64,000 nt of DNA from Kiritimatiellia bacterium (GCA_023953695.1 JAMLJG010000001.1:186001-250000), one strand, 5' to 3'; counted from the stretch's first letter, positions 1 through 8,381 are shown. Notes: generated by a model not told the origin, from the letters alone. Numbers and translations are program-made.

Positions 1-567
1 TGAGATTATCGTGGTGGTTGCGATTCCAATGATTTGGGCGGAAAATCCGCCGCCGTGAGGGTCGGAGAGCCAGCTTCGCAACAGTTCTTTGTGGGGCGCG
101 AAGGTTCCGCTCATGAGCTTCATGGACATGAAGAGGAATCCGAATCCGATTAGCGCCTGGCCGATTTCGTTCCAGGGGCGGCGTTGGATGCTGATCATGA
201 TCAGCACGCCGAGGATGATGGGGATGTAGTAGAACTCGCCGAGGTCGAAGGCGATCAGTTGGAGGGCGAGGGTGGTGCCGAGGTTGGCGCCTGCGATGGG
301 GGCGATGGCTTGCGGGAGGGTGAGCAATCCAGCGTGAAGAAATCCGATGATGAGGAAGACGCCTGCGTTGCTTTGCAGAAGGGTGCCCATCGCTGTGCCG
401 AGGCCCAGTCCGACCCAGCGTCCGCGCGTGGCCCAGCGGATCGCTTCGCGCATCCAGCGCCCGCCAGCGGCTTGCAGGTTGGAGATCAGCGTCTTCAGCG
501 CGAAGATGAAGAAGGCTAATCCGCCCAGCAGTTTCAGCACGATCCAGAAGAGCGAGTTGTTATCCAT
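1..567 (-). CDS. Na/Pi cotransporter family protein, C-terminal part beyond the window
   Basis: The 189 visible codons start at the ATG complementary to 565-567 and stay open to the window edge, so the gene is partial. The product is hydrophobic, with membrane segments near residues 8-30, 55-80, 85-105 and 112-126. GTLLQSNAG (about 61-69) and GANLGTT (about 93-99) resemble the QSSSA-type repeats of the Na/Pi cotransporter (PF02690) family, which takes up phosphate with sodium at the inner membrane. It starts 2 bases after the NUDIX stop, so the two are probably co-transcribed. A second QSS repeat and any PhoU-like tail would lie outside the window. Family confidence is good; the substrate is inferred. 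Confidence 0.8.
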   Translation of the reverse strand, partial: MDNNSLFWIVLKLLGGLAFFIFALKTLISNLQAAGGRWMREAIRWATRGRWVGLGLGTAMGTLLQSNAGVFLIIGFLHAGLLTLPQAIAPIAGANLGTTLALQLIAFDLGEFYYIPIILGVLIMISIQRRPWNEIGQALIGFGFLFMSMKLMSGTFAPHKELLRSWLSDPHGGGFSAQIIGIATTTIIS

Positions 568-569
568 CG

Positions 570-1097
570 TCAGGTTGGCGCGGTTGTCGCGCGCCCCACG
601 CTGAGATCATAGCCAAGCATGGAGTCGCCATCAAACAGGAATCGGCCTGTGAAGGGACGGCCTTCGAGCATGAGAGGAATCCAGATGTGGTCGTCGGCCC
701 ACATTTCGTCGAACGGGATTTTATCGAGCGGCGTCCAAATTGGATCGGCTTCGTCGGTGGAGGTGGGGTGGCCGGTGAACGCATTTGCGGTGAAGACGTA
801 GCCGTGGATGGAGTGGCCATTGGTGAACTGGAAGAGCAGTTCGCCTGCGCAGTGAAGGCCGGAGGGGGTGATGCAGAGTTCTTCCTGTACCTCGCGCACG
901 GCGCATTGCTCGGGTGTTTCTCCAGGATCGAGGCGGCCACCGGGGCCGTTGATTTTGCCCGCGCCGAGGCCGCGTTTTTTCCGAATCAGGAGCACATTGC
1001 CGTGTTGGATGAGGAAGAGGAGGGTGGCGCGTTCGACGGGTTTCCACGCGGTCCAGTCAATTTGATCGAAGCGCGAATAGCGAGTGGTGTTGGCCAT
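570..1097 (-). CDS. NUDIX hydrolase, MTH1/MutT-like
   Basis: A 175-residue protein carrying a Nudix box at about residues 54-76: G-x5-E, x7, then REVQEEL. Only the usual glycine near the end of the box is replaced (by Cys). GKINGPGGRL just before the box resembles the MTH1-type 8-oxo-dGTP hydrolases, so nucleotide-pool sanitation is the likely role. The start is the ATG complementary to 1095-1097. The Na/Pi cotransporter follows after 2 bases, suggesting an operon. The C-terminal 90 residues (WTPLDKIPFDEMW) fit a standard Nudix fold. The exact substrate cannot be told from sequence. Confidence 0.88.
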   Translation of the reverse strand: MANTTRYSRFDQIDWTAWKPVERATLLFLIQHGNVLLIRKKRGLGAGKINGPGGRLDPGETPEQCAVREVQEELCITPSGLHCAGELLFQFTNGHSIHGYVFTANAFTGHPTSTDEADPIWTPLDKIPFDEMWADDHIWIPLMLEGRPFTGRFLFDGDSMLGYDLSVGRATTAPT

Positions 1098-1151
1098 GGT
1101 CTCCTTGACCTCCGGGGTGTTCGGGCGTAGCTTGCCTCAACGGAGTCAGTT

Positions 1152-1358
1152 ATGCCTATTCTTTTTATTGCGGCTGTGGTGGTTGTCGGTTTGTGCGCAT
1201 TGGGGTTGTCGGTCGGGTTGCTGCTGCGCGGCAAGTCGCTGCAGACCTGCGGGCGCGCATTGGGACCGAATGGAGAATCGCTGGGTTGCGCTTCCTGTGG
1301 AAGCGGAGGATGCCAGACGAAGAACAAGTCGGCTGATGACTCGCATAAAGTCGCCTGA
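1152..1358 (+). CDS. small cysteine-rich membrane protein, NqrM (DUF539)-like
   Basis: A 68-residue protein with one N-terminal membrane segment (about residues 3-25) followed by GKSLQTCGRALG and CASCGSGGC. This layout, a single helix, then a Cys-Gly pair, then a CxxC cluster, resembles NqrM/DUF539, the small factor that helps insert iron into Na+-NQR. The assignment is by pattern only and no nqr gene is in the window. GGAG at 1142-1145, six bases before the ATG, supports translation. It is divergent from the NUDIX gene and convergent with the MauE-like gene. An unrelated small membrane protein is possible. Confidence 0.6.
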   Translation: MPILFIAAVVVVGLCALGLSVGLLLRGKSLQTCGRALGPNGESLGCASCGSGGCQTKNKSADDSHKVA

Positions 1359-1367
1359 TGGGCGGGC

Positions 1368-1820
1368 TTATGCTGCGTTTTGCGCGGGCGTCCAGCGCCA
1401 TGCCAGTAGCGCCAACGCGATCAGGCCGATGTTGCGGGCGATATTGAGCCACGACATGGATTCTGCCGTGCTCGCGACGGAGAAGCAGCCGCAGGCGATA
1501 TCTACACCTCGGTAGAGATTGATGCTCATCGCGATGATGAAAACGACTAGCAGCGCGATCGCGAGCAGCAGCGCGCCTTTGCGATAGCGCGCGCCGGCGA
1601 TTAGCGCGAGCGCGAGAACGGCTTCGGTCCAGGGCATATAGACCGCGAAGAGGTTGATTGCGCTGTCGGGGAGCAGGTGATAGCGAAAGACGGCCTCGGC
1701 GAAGGCTGCGGGTTGCGCAATTTTGGGCGCGGCGGCGAGTGCGAAGATCGCGGCGATAAAGAGTGCGATGATCCGTGCCGCGGTCGTTTTCCAGGGTGGA
1801 GTTGGGGTGTCTGCGCTCAT
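1368..1820 (-). CDS. MauE/DoxX-like membrane protein
   Basis: A 150-residue protein with four predicted membrane helices (about 13-32, 50-75, 82-100, 123-141) and an ACGCF motif near residue 110 before the last helix. This matches the MauE/DoxX-like family (PF07291), whose members are linked to periplasmic disulfide or thiol redox work. The ATG at 1820 overlaps the rhodanese stop (ATGA), so this start was preferred over a longer frame. It is the third gene of the DUF1573-rhodanese-MauE operon. The exact role is unknown. Confidence 0.8.
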   Translation of the reverse strand: MSADTPTPPWKTTAARIIALFIAAIFALAAAPKIAQPAAFAEAVFRYHLLPDSAINLFAVYMPWTEAVLALALIAGARYRKGALLLAIALLVVFIIAMSINLYRGVDIACGCFSVASTAESMSWLNIARNIGLIALALLAWRWTPAQNAA

Positions 1821-2299
1821 TTGGAAATGGGGAGTTGTGCGGCGGTCCAATCCTGGTAGCCGCCGAGATACAGGACGAGGTTTGTGTGGCCCTGTTCTTT
1901 GAGGAAGAGGCAAAGCTCTAGCGATTCGTCGCAGGTTTGTCCGGAGCAGTAGATGAGGGTTTGTTGGTCGGGGGTCAGAAAGCCTGCGTAGTCGGGATAT
2001 TTCTCGATGCGTTGGCTGTCGGGGAATGAGAGGGCGCCGGGCAGGTGTCCCGCGTCGTAGTCGCTCGCGCTGCGCGCGTCGAAGACGAGTATTCCGCCGC
2101 TGTCAATCAACGCCCGGGTGCGCGCGGTGTCGGCGATGGCGATTCCGGCCTCTGTCGCTTTTGTTTGCGCGCGGGCAGACCATGCTTCGCGCCAGGGGAT
2201 GCGGGTGGGCGAGAGCCACTGAGCCGCGGTGCCGAGCGCCGTGGCGACGAGGAGCATCCACGCCGCTTGTGCCATGGGGCTGGTCCGCAAACGCGGCAT
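1817..2299 (-). CDS. membrane-anchored rhodanese-domain protein
   Basis: A 160-residue protein with an N-terminal membrane anchor or signal (about 10-28) and one rhodanese domain (about 55-158). DARSASDYDAGHLPGA (74-89) is the typical substrate-side motif. The active-site loop YCSGQTCDES places the catalytic Cys near 118, with a second Cys in the same loop. It probably moves sulfur or handles thiols outside the cytoplasm. It starts 2 bases after the DUF1573 stop and overlaps the MauE-like gene by 4 bases, which indicates translational coupling. Confidence 0.88.
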   Translation of the reverse strand: MPRLRTSPMAQAAWMLLVATALGTAAQWLSPTRIPWREAWSARAQTKATEAGIAIADTARTRALIDSGGILVFDARSASDYDAGHLPGALSFPDSQRIEKYPDYAGFLTPDQQTLIYCSGQTCDESLELCLFLKEQGHTNLVLYLGGYQDWTAAQLPISK

Positions 2300-2301
2300 G
2301 G

Positions 2302-3291
2302 TTAGGTGCCCAGGCCTTGCACGCGGATGGGAACATCAATGATGTCGCCGCCGCGCACATGGATGCGCAGGACGCGGCCGTTGACGTCGCCGTTGGGCAC
2401 GAGGTTGTTGAGCTGAACGCGCAGGCCGTTGGTGCCGAAGGGTTCGGTTTTGACTTCGATAGATGCGTTGGGCGGTTCTACTCCGTCCAATTCAACGGGA
2501 GAACCATCGGCATTGCGGACGAGGATGAAGCGAGAGAGGGGGTCTTCGCTCGGTTTGTCAAACGAGAGTTCGCGGGGGGCGACGATGACCTCGCGAGAGA
2601 CCATGAAGTAGACCGGGATTTCCACAGTTGGCCTCTTGGGGTGGTCGGTGCGGACGAGGACGGTTGCGTGAAAGTTGCCGTTCATCAGCGGTTGCTTGAG
2701 CGCGATGGTGAGGCGATGGGTATTGCCGTCGCCGCCGGGCGCGGCTACGGCCGACAATTCGGCGGAGGAGGATTCCACAGAGGTGATTTGGAACGCGGTT
2801 CCGTCGCCGGTGGAGAGGGTCACATCCACGGTGGGTTGGTCTCCGGGCGCGATGCGCGGCATCATGATTTGTTGGGGTTGCACGATGATGGGAACGCCCA
2901 CGGTGCCGTGCAGGGCGAGCATGAGTTGTGGTTGGGTGGGATCGTTGGATTCAATCAGGATGGTCTTGTGCTGCGCGCCGCTGCGGCCTTGCAGGGAGAG
3001 GCGAGTGGTCAATCTCGATTCGCCGGCCGGCGGGATATTCTTTTCCGATATGTTGGCGACCGTGCAGCCGCAGGCGGGCTGAACGCGGGTGATTTCGAGT
3101 GTGAGTGTGCCGGTGTTTTTGAGCACGAAAGTGTGTTCGATGGTTTGAGAGGAGTCGGCTGTTCCAAAATCGAAGTTGGGTTCATCGCATGCGATGTGGG
3201 GCGCATTGGTTGTGGCGGGTTGTTGTGCGGGGGCGGTCAGGGCGAGCGCCGTTCCGAGCAATAGCAGGGCTGTGAAAAGACGAGTGAGCAT
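2302..3291 (-). CDS. DUF1573 domain exported protein
   Basis: A 329-residue protein with a clear signal peptide (residues 1-22, cleavage after an Ala-x-Ala type site). Its first domain has the DUF1573 signature: NFDFGTA, HTFVLKNTG and PACGCTV. Further Ig-like beta-rich repeats follow (about 130-230 and 235-329). DUF1573 proteins are common and poorly understood in Planctomycetes, Verrucomicrobia and Bacteroidetes. As first gene of a unit with a rhodanese and a MauE-like protein, it probably works in the same periplasmic pathway. The function is unknown. Confidence 0.88.
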   Translation of the reverse strand: MLTRLFTALLLLGTALALTAPAQQPATTNAPHIACDEPNFDFGTADSSQTIEHTFVLKNTGTLTLEITRVQPACGCTVANISEKNIPPAGESRLTTRLSLQGRSGAQHKTILIESNDPTQPQLMLALHGTVGVPIIVQPQQIMMPRIAPGDQPTVDVTLSTGDGTAFQITSVESSSAELSAVAAPGGDGNTHRLTIALKQPLMNGNFHATVLVRTDHPKRPTVEIPVYFMVSREVIVAPRELSFDKPSEDPLSRFILVRNADGSPVELDGVEPPNASIEVKTEPFGTNGLRVQLNNLVPNGDVNGRVLRIHVRGGDIIDVPIRVQGLGT

Positions 3292-3432
3292 GTGCGGCCT
3301 CCAGATGTACCTTTGTTAAGATAACAAAACGCGGTGTGCGTTCAATGCGGGATGGAAATTATTCTCGCGAGCCACACTGTGGGCGACGCCGGGGGCTGTG
3401 GCTTGAGTGAGGGGATGTGGGTTGGCGCTGCT

Positions 3433-3987
3433 CTATCGCGATTTTCGCGGCTTTGGCGCTTTGGACGCCGCCTCCTCGAAGGGGCAGGCGGGCTGGCAGT
3501 GGGGGCAGCTTGAGGCGTCGCGCTGGCAGTGGTTTTGGTGCGCGCGAAGCGACTTGAGGAAGGCAACTGCCGATGGGCCGTCTGAGCGGATGCACTCGAT
3601 GAAGTTGCAGAGCTTGATGCTGGTTTCGATGCTGAGCAGATGCTCAATTTTGCAGGCGTCCACTTCGGCCTGCTCGGGGTCAACGCCGAGAATGTCGCGC
3701 AGGAAAATCTCGAGCAGTTCGTCGTTGCGCTCCACGATTTCGGCGAGGCGGCGGCCTTCGTCGGAGAGAAGGAGGAACTTGTTGGCGTCTTCGACGACGA
3801 GCCCTCGCTTCTTGAGTGGTTTGAGGCTGATGGAGCAACTGCCGCGCGTGATGTTGAGGCGCTTGGCGATATCGGTCACGCGCGCATAGCCCTGCGTTTT
3901 GAGCAGCTCATGAATGGTCATGAGGTAGTGGGCGGCGCTGTGCGTGAGCAGATTGTCTTCGTAGCTTTTCCAGACCTCGGTCGGCAT
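3433..3987 (-). CDS. DtxR/MntR-family metal-dependent regulator
   Basis: A 184-residue protein. Residues about 18-76 form a winged helix-turn-helix (VTDIAKRLNITRGSCS as the recognition region). Residues about 105-130 carry the dimer/metal domain with DACKIEHLLS, matching the Cys-x2-Glu-His metal ligands of DtxR. There is no SH3-like third domain; instead the tail holds four cysteines (about 154, 161, 164, 168), which could bind another metal. The ATG at 3987 was chosen over an upstream TTG. The nearby Zn/Mn ABC importer is a plausible target. A 27-bp inverted repeat sits just upstream. Confidence 0.87.
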   Translation of the reverse strand: MPTEVWKSYEDNLLTHSAAHYLMTIHELLKTQGYARVTDIAKRLNITRGSCSISLKPLKKRGLVVEDANKFLLLSDEGRRLAEIVERNDELLEIFLRDILGVDPEQAEVDACKIEHLLSIETSIKLCNFIECIRSDGPSAVAFLKSLRAHQNHCQRDASSCPHCQPACPFEEAASKAPKPRKSR

Positions 3988-4009
3988 GAATTCGTCCAAT
4001 TGATTGATA

Positions 4010-4036
4010 TGCCAAACAGGATACGCCCATTTGGCA
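4010..4036. promoter_or_regulatory. candidate operator of the DtxR-family gene
   Basis: TGCCAAA at 4010-4016 and TTTGGCA at 4030-4036 form a perfect 7-bp inverted repeat with a 13-bp spacer, 23-49 bases upstream of the regulator ATG. Position and symmetry fit an autoregulatory operator. The sequence differs from classical DtxR or MntR boxes, so this is an inference. Confidence 0.35.
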
Positions 4037-4074
4037 GTCGGTCAAGCGGAACGAGCGCGGGGCCGGAGAGGGGT

Positions 4075-4962
4075 CTAGCGACTGGCGAAGAGCTGGGCCA
4101 GCTCGTCGGAGAGCGCGGCTTCTGCTCGGTTCAGGATGTAGAGGTGGATGCCGGGGACACCCTTCTTGAGGAGGTCCTTGATCTGACCTGCCGCCCAGCG
4201 AATGCCGACTTGTGCCGCTGCAGCGTGATCATCGCCCGCGGCTTCCAACTGCTTCTCCAGTTCGGCGGGAAGAACCACTTTGCAAATGCTGCACATCCGC
4301 TGCACTTGTTTGAGGGAGAGGACGGGGAGCAGGCCGGGGAGAATGGGGTGTTCGATTCCCGCTTTGCGGCAGCGCCTTACATAGTCGTAGTAGAACTCGT
4401 TGTCAAAAAAGAGCTGGGTGGTGACGAAGGAAGCGCCCGCATCGAGTTTTGTTTTGAGATGGCGGATGTCTGCCTCTGGCGATACGGCTTCGGGGTGGGT
4501 CTCCGGATAGCCTGCAACGCCGCAGCAGAGATCGGGATATTGGATTTTCAGGAGGTCCACGAGTTCCGCCGCGTGGGTGAATCCGTCTGGCGAGGGGCGA
4601 AACTGGGAGAATCCGCGCGGCGGGTCGCCGCGGAGGGCCATGATGTTGAGGTAGCCCGCTTGATGCCATTCGCGCGCGAGGGCTTCGAGTTCGTTTCGGC
4701 TGTGTCCGACGCAGGTGAGGTGGGGCATGACCGGCGCATAGCCGAGGTCGCGCAGGAGCTGGCAGACTTCCATCGTGCGCTGGCGTGTGGTGCCGCCTGC
4801 TCCGTAGGTGCAGGTGACAAAATCGGGCTTTGTGGCGCGCAGGGCTTCGCCATTCTGGCGCAGTGCGGCCATAGCAGCGTCGTCCTTGGGCGGGAAAAAT
4901 TCGAAGGAGAGGAGCGGCTTGTTATTCCGCGCGAGCAATTCACTGATTTGTTTGTCTGACAT
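4075..4962 (-). CDS. metF: 5,10-methylenetetrahydrofolate reductase
   Basis: A 295-residue protein, the usual length for bacterial MetF. FEFFPPKD near the N-terminus, TCTYGAGG (about 51-58) and ALRGDPP are the conserved folate and FAD barrel motifs. The enzyme reduces methylene-THF to methyl-THF for methionine synthesis in the cytoplasm. It stands alone between the metal regulator and the ABC importer. No riboswitch was recognised in the 170 bases upstream. Confidence 0.95.
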   Translation of the reverse strand: MSDKQISELLARNNKPLLSFEFFPPKDDAAMAALRQNGEALRATKPDFVTCTYGAGGTTRQRTMEVCQLLRDLGYAPVMPHLTCVGHSRNELEALAREWHQAGYLNIMALRGDPPRGFSQFRPSPDGFTHAAELVDLLKIQYPDLCCGVAGYPETHPEAVSPEADIRHLKTKLDAGASFVTTQLFFDNEFYYDYVRRCRKAGIEHPILPGLLPVLSLKQVQRMCSICKVVLPAELEKQLEAAGDDHAAAAQVGIRWAAGQIKDLLKKGVPGIHLYILNRAEAALSDELAQLFASR

Positions 4963-5135
4963 GCGGGAAAAGGTAACGATTTATGCGAAAGCGTCAACCC
5001 GTGATTCCGTTCGAGCCGCATTCTGCGAAAGGTTGCGGGGTGTTGTTTCCGCGCGAATTGCGGGTTCAATCGCGCCGATTCGGGCAATCTGGAACGCGCG
5101 GGCTGAGAGGGGGTGGCGAGGGCGAGGACTCGAAA

Positions 5136-5975
5136 TCAGTGCCCGCGCCGAGCGCGGAAGGGGAGGGTCAGGAGGAAGAGCGCGGTGACGACGAGGACGA
5201 TGGCAGGCCCCGGCGCGATGCCGAGGTAGTAGGAGAGGTAGAGGCCGATTGCGCCGGATAAGGTGGCGATTAGGGCGGCGCCCACCATTAGGGTGGGGAG
5301 TCGCCGCGTGAGGAGCGATGCGGTCGCGGCGGGCGTCACAAGCAGGGCGATCACAAGCGCCACGCCGACGGTTTGCAGGGCGAGGACAACCGCCAGCGCG
5401 AGGAGTGCGAGCAGCAGATAGTTCAACAAGCGCACCGGCAGGCGGAGCGTCGCTGCAAGGACGGCGTCGAACGTGAGCACAACGAGTTCCTTATAGAGGA
5501 GACAGATGGCGCCAAGCGCGCCTGTGCCAAACAGCGCGATGCGCCAGAGGTCGGCGGAGGAAACGCTGAGCACGTTGCCGAAGAGAATGTGCGTGACGTC
5601 CACCGCATAGCTGCGGGTGGTGGAGACGAGGGCGATGCCGAGCGCGAACATTCCGGCGAAGATGATGCCGATGGCGGTGTCCTCGCGCAGGCGGGTTCCA
5701 CGGCTGATGGCGCCGATGCCGAATGCAGAGAGGAGGGCCGCGCCGAGCGCCCACCAAAAGAGAGGACCGCGCGCACCTCCGTGGACCAAATATCCGGCGG
5801 CTACGCCAGGCAGGATCGCATGCGAGAGCGCATCGCCCATGAAGGCCATGCCGCGCAGAATCACGAAGGCGCCGAGGACGGCACAGACAATGCCGACGAG
5901 GACGACGGCGAGCAGCGCGCGTGTCATGAACGCATACTGGAACGGCTCGATCAAGAGGGTCAGGAAATCAGCCAT
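5136..5975 (-). CDS. Zn/Mn-type ABC transporter permease (ZnuB/MntB family)
   Basis: The start at MADFLTLL (ATG complementary to 5973-5975) gives 279 residues with about eight or nine membrane helices. LRGMAFMGDALSHAILPG is the ABC-3 family signature, including the conserved DALSH(A/S) that contacts the metal path. It overlaps the ATPase gene upstream by 8 bases, so this start was chosen over a longer frame. It forms the membrane channel of the importer encoded by this three-gene unit. Zn versus Mn cannot be decided from the permease. Confidence 0.93.
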   Translation of the reverse strand: MADFLTLLIEPFQYAFMTRALLAVVLVGIVCAVLGAFVILRGMAFMGDALSHAILPGVAAGYLVHGGARGPLFWWALGAALLSAFGIGAISRGTRLREDTAIGIIFAGMFALGIALVSTTRSYAVDVTHILFGNVLSVSSADLWRIALFGTGALGAICLLYKELVVLTFDAVLAATLRLPVRLLNYLLLALLALAVVLALQTVGVALVIALLVTPAATASLLTRRLPTLMVGAALIATLSGAIGLYLSYYLGIAPGPAIVLVVTALFLLTLPFRARRGH

Positions 5976-6807
5976 TTGGCGTTTCCTCCTCGCGGCAGTT
6001 GTTGCTGACGAAGACGAGACCCTCTCGGGTCTGAATCGTGCGCGCATGGTGGCCGAAGGTCGCGGTCAGATTGGCGGGCTGGAAGACTTCCGCCGGCGGG
6101 CCGCAGGCGATCAGTTTGCGGTTCAGCAACAAAATGCGGTCGAAATGCGCGGTTGCCAGATCGAGGTCGTGTGTGGCGACGATGATGGTGGCGCCGCGAT
6201 CGCTGAGGCGTTCGAGCAGGCGGATCAAGTCGTGTTGCGTGTGGTTATCGAGTCCGCTGAAGGGCTCATCCAAGAGCATGAGCGCGGCTTCCTGGGCCAG
6301 GGCGCGGGCGATGAACATTCGCTGTTGCTGGCCACCGGAAAGTTCGCTGATCTGGCGTCCGGCCAAGGGGGCGAGGTCAACCCGCTCCAAGCATTCTTCG
6401 ACGAAGGCGCGATCGCGCGCGCTCGGCCGCCGGAAAAGCCCGATCTCTCTGGCGCGCCCCATCATCACCACATCGCGCACGGTGACGGGGAAGCGCCAGT
6501 CCACGGCGGTGCGTTGGACGAGGTAGGCGATGCAGGCGTGGCGGCGCGGTGGTGAACCGAACACGCGCGCGCTGCCCTCGCTCGGCTCGATCATTCCGGC
6601 GGCGGCTTTGAAGAGCGTGGACTTTCCTGCGCCGTTCGGGCCGACGATGGCGAGTCGTTCCCCCGCAGGCACGCTCAAGGTGACGGACTCAAGCGCGGTT
6701 CGTTCTCCATAGCGGATGGTCAGACCTTCGGTTTGCAATGCGGGTGCATTGGGTTCATGCGGCAGATGGCGAAAGAGGAGCGATTCGGATGAGTCTTCGG
6801 CGCTCAT
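5968..6807 (-). CDS. Zn/Mn-type ABC transporter ATP-binding protein
   Basis: A 279-residue ATPase with Walker A GPNGAGKST (about 56-64), Q-loop VQRT (about 98), signature LSGGQ (156-160), Walker B LMLLDEP (177-183) and the switch His in ATHDL. The first 25 residues are an extra tail. It powers uptake with the permease (8-base overlap downstream) and the binding protein (4-base overlap upstream). The DtxR-type regulator 2 kb away may control it, but no shared operator was found at this promoter. Confidence 0.93.
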   Translation of the reverse strand: MSAEDSSESLLFRHLPHEPNAPALQTEGLTIRYGERTALESVTLSVPAGERLAIVGPNGAGKSTLFKAAAGMIEPSEGSARVFGSPPRRHACIAYLVQRTAVDWRFPVTVRDVVMMGRAREIGLFRRPSARDRAFVEECLERVDLAPLAGRQISELSGGQQQRMFIARALAQEAALMLLDEPFSGLDNHTQHDLIRLLERLSDRGATIIVATHDLDLATAHFDRILLLNRKLIACGPPAEVFQPANLTATFGHHARTIQTREGLVFVSNNCREEETPNG

Positions 6808-7766
6808 GGCGCATGCTCCTGCAGCGCCTCGGTGAGGGTGTTCACATTGAAGCGCATGAGGCTCAGGTAGGAAGCCGTCTCGGTGTTCGGCGGGCCGAGT
6901 GCGTGAATACGCAGGCGGACGATGCGGCAGCCGGCATCGCGCGCGAAGGCCTCGGCCATGGCGGGGTTGGCGGAGGCGCCGAGAACCAGCACGCGCGCGC
7001 CGCTGGCATGCAGATCGCGCTGGAGCGTGGCGAGCGAGCGCGCGGATGTTTCGGCCACGGTGGTGAAGTTGGGGATTAGCGCGCCCACAGTGGTGATGTC
7101 ATAGCGGGCGGCGAAGTAGCCGAGTTCGTCGTGGTCGGTTACGAGGGCGCGGTGGGCACGCGGGATCGCATCGAATTGCGCGCGAGTCCATTCATCGAGT
7201 TCGCGCAACCGGCGTTTGTAGTCGTCGGCGCGCTGGTGAAACGAGTTGGCGTGTTCGGGGTCATGTTGGGCGAAGGCGTCGGCGATGTTGTCGGCCCACA
7301 GTTCCACCCAGGTGGGGTCGAGCCAGACGTGCGGATCGGTTTCGCCGTGCGCGTGCTCGTGTTCATGTTCATGTTCATGTTCATGTTCATGTGGGTGGTC
7401 GTGGTCGGCGGGGTGTTCTTGCGCCCGCGGAGCGCGCCCTTGCGAGACGATGACGAGGCGATTCGTGGAGGTGGCTCCGATCGAGGAGAAGATCTTTTCC
7501 AAGAATGATTCGAGGCCCAAGCCGTTGGCGAGGATGAGGTCGGCCGATTGCAGGCGCGCCATTTCGCGCGGGGTGGGGTCGAAGGCGTGCGGGTCGGCCG
7601 AGCGGGGAATCAGCTCGGTGATTTCAGCGTCGCTGCCTGCAATGTTTTGCGCGACATCGGCAATGAACGAGGTGGTGGCCACCACACGAAGGCGCGTTGC
7701 TTCGGCTCGCCCTGCAAGGAGGGCGAGGCCGAGAAACAGACAGCAGCATTTTTGATAGAGCGACAC
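6804..7766 (-). CDS. Zn/Mn ABC transporter substrate-binding protein (ZnuA/TroA family)
   Basis: An exported binding protein with signal peptide near residues 1-23, then VVATTSFIADVAQNIAG, DPHAFDPTP, DPHVWLDP and the late HDELGYFA His, the ordered metal ligands of cluster A-I proteins. A charged His loop (DHDHPHEHEHEHE and onwards, about residues 115-140) favours zinc over manganese, by analogy with ZnuA. The GTG at 7766 gives the cleanest signal peptide; a TTG at 7802 would add 12 residues. Part of the loop is encoded by five exact 6-base repeats. It is the first gene of the importer operon. Confidence 0.9.
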   Translation of the reverse strand: MSLYQKCCCLFLGLALLAGRAEATRLRVVATTSFIADVAQNIAGSDAEITELIPRSADPHAFDPTPREMARLQSADLILANGLGLESFLEKIFSSIGATSTNRLVIVSQGRAPRAQEHPADHDHPHEHEHEHEHEHEHAHGETDPHVWLDPTWVELWADNIADAFAQHDPEHANSFHQRADDYKRRLRELDEWTRAQFDAIPRAHRALVTDHDELGYFAARYDITTVGALIPNFTTVAETSARSLATLQRDLHASGARVLVLGASANPAMAEAFARDAGCRIVRLRIHALGPPNTETASYLSLMRFNVNTLTEALQEHAP

Positions 7767-7860
7767 GGCGTGCGATGGTAGCAGCCGATGGGGGTGGAAC
7801 AAGGAGATTTGGGGGCCGAGCGCGAGCGGGCCGGGTCCGGGTCAGCTGCGATTCGCGCGC

Positions 7861-8316
7861 TCAGAGCCAGCATTCGTAGACGAGGGCAGTGGCGATGCCG
7901 AGCAGCATGCCGAAGAAGACTTCGATGCGGGTGTGGCCGAGGAGCTCGGCCATTTTCTTCTTCTCAAAATGGTGTTCCTTGAAGAGTTCCGCAACGATTT
8001 GGTTGAGGAGGCGCGCCTGTTGACCCGCCGCGCGGCGCACGCTCTGGGCATCGAACATCACCACGAGCGCAAAGATGAAGGCCACGGCGAAGTTCGTACT
8101 GTCGAGTCCGCTGCGGTGTCCCACGGAAGTAGCCAGTGCGCAGACGGCTGCGGAGTGGGCGCTGGGCATCCCGCCGGTGCTGATGAAGTAGCGAAAATCG
8201 AATTCGCGGGTCTTCCGCCACGCCAGCGTCATCTTAATGCTCTGCGCAGCGGCCCAGCCCACGGCGCTGGACCAGAGAGAGCTATTGTGCGCCAGTTGTG
8301 TCCAAAGTGAGTCCAT
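7861..8316 (-). CDS. divergent PAP2 family membrane protein (YuiD/DUF212)
   Basis: A 151-residue hydrophobic protein. STGGMPSAHSA (about 47-57) and the later region with MFDAQSVRRAAGQQA and LGHTRIEVFFG are typical of the divergent PAP2 family (PF02681). Members resemble acid phosphatases and vanadium haloperoxidases; their substrate is not established, and lipid phosphate turnover is a guess. It stands alone between the znuA-like gene and glgX. The length is normal for the family. Confidence 0.9.
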   Translation of the reverse strand: MDSLWTQLAHNSSLWSSAVGWAAAQSIKMTLAWRKTREFDFRYFISTGGMPSAHSAAVCALATSVGHRSGLDSTNFAVAFIFALVVMFDAQSVRRAAGQQARLLNQIVAELFKEHHFEKKKMAELLGHTRIEVFFGMLLGIATALVYECWL

Positions 8317-8381
8317 GGGGGGGATTCTACGCTAACGTGCCGGGAGAAAGTAAAGCTGCTTCCTTTTGCGTGTGCGCGCCT

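Noticed and set aside
5100..5130. CTGAGA motif upstream of metF region, as in TPP riboswitches
   Set aside because: No P1/P4 partner or ACC-type second motif is nearby; single short match by chance.
7361..7390. Short tandem repeat as a CRISPR-like array
   Set aside because: It is a 6-base repeat without spacers within coding sequence; no CRISPR array was seen anywhere in the window.
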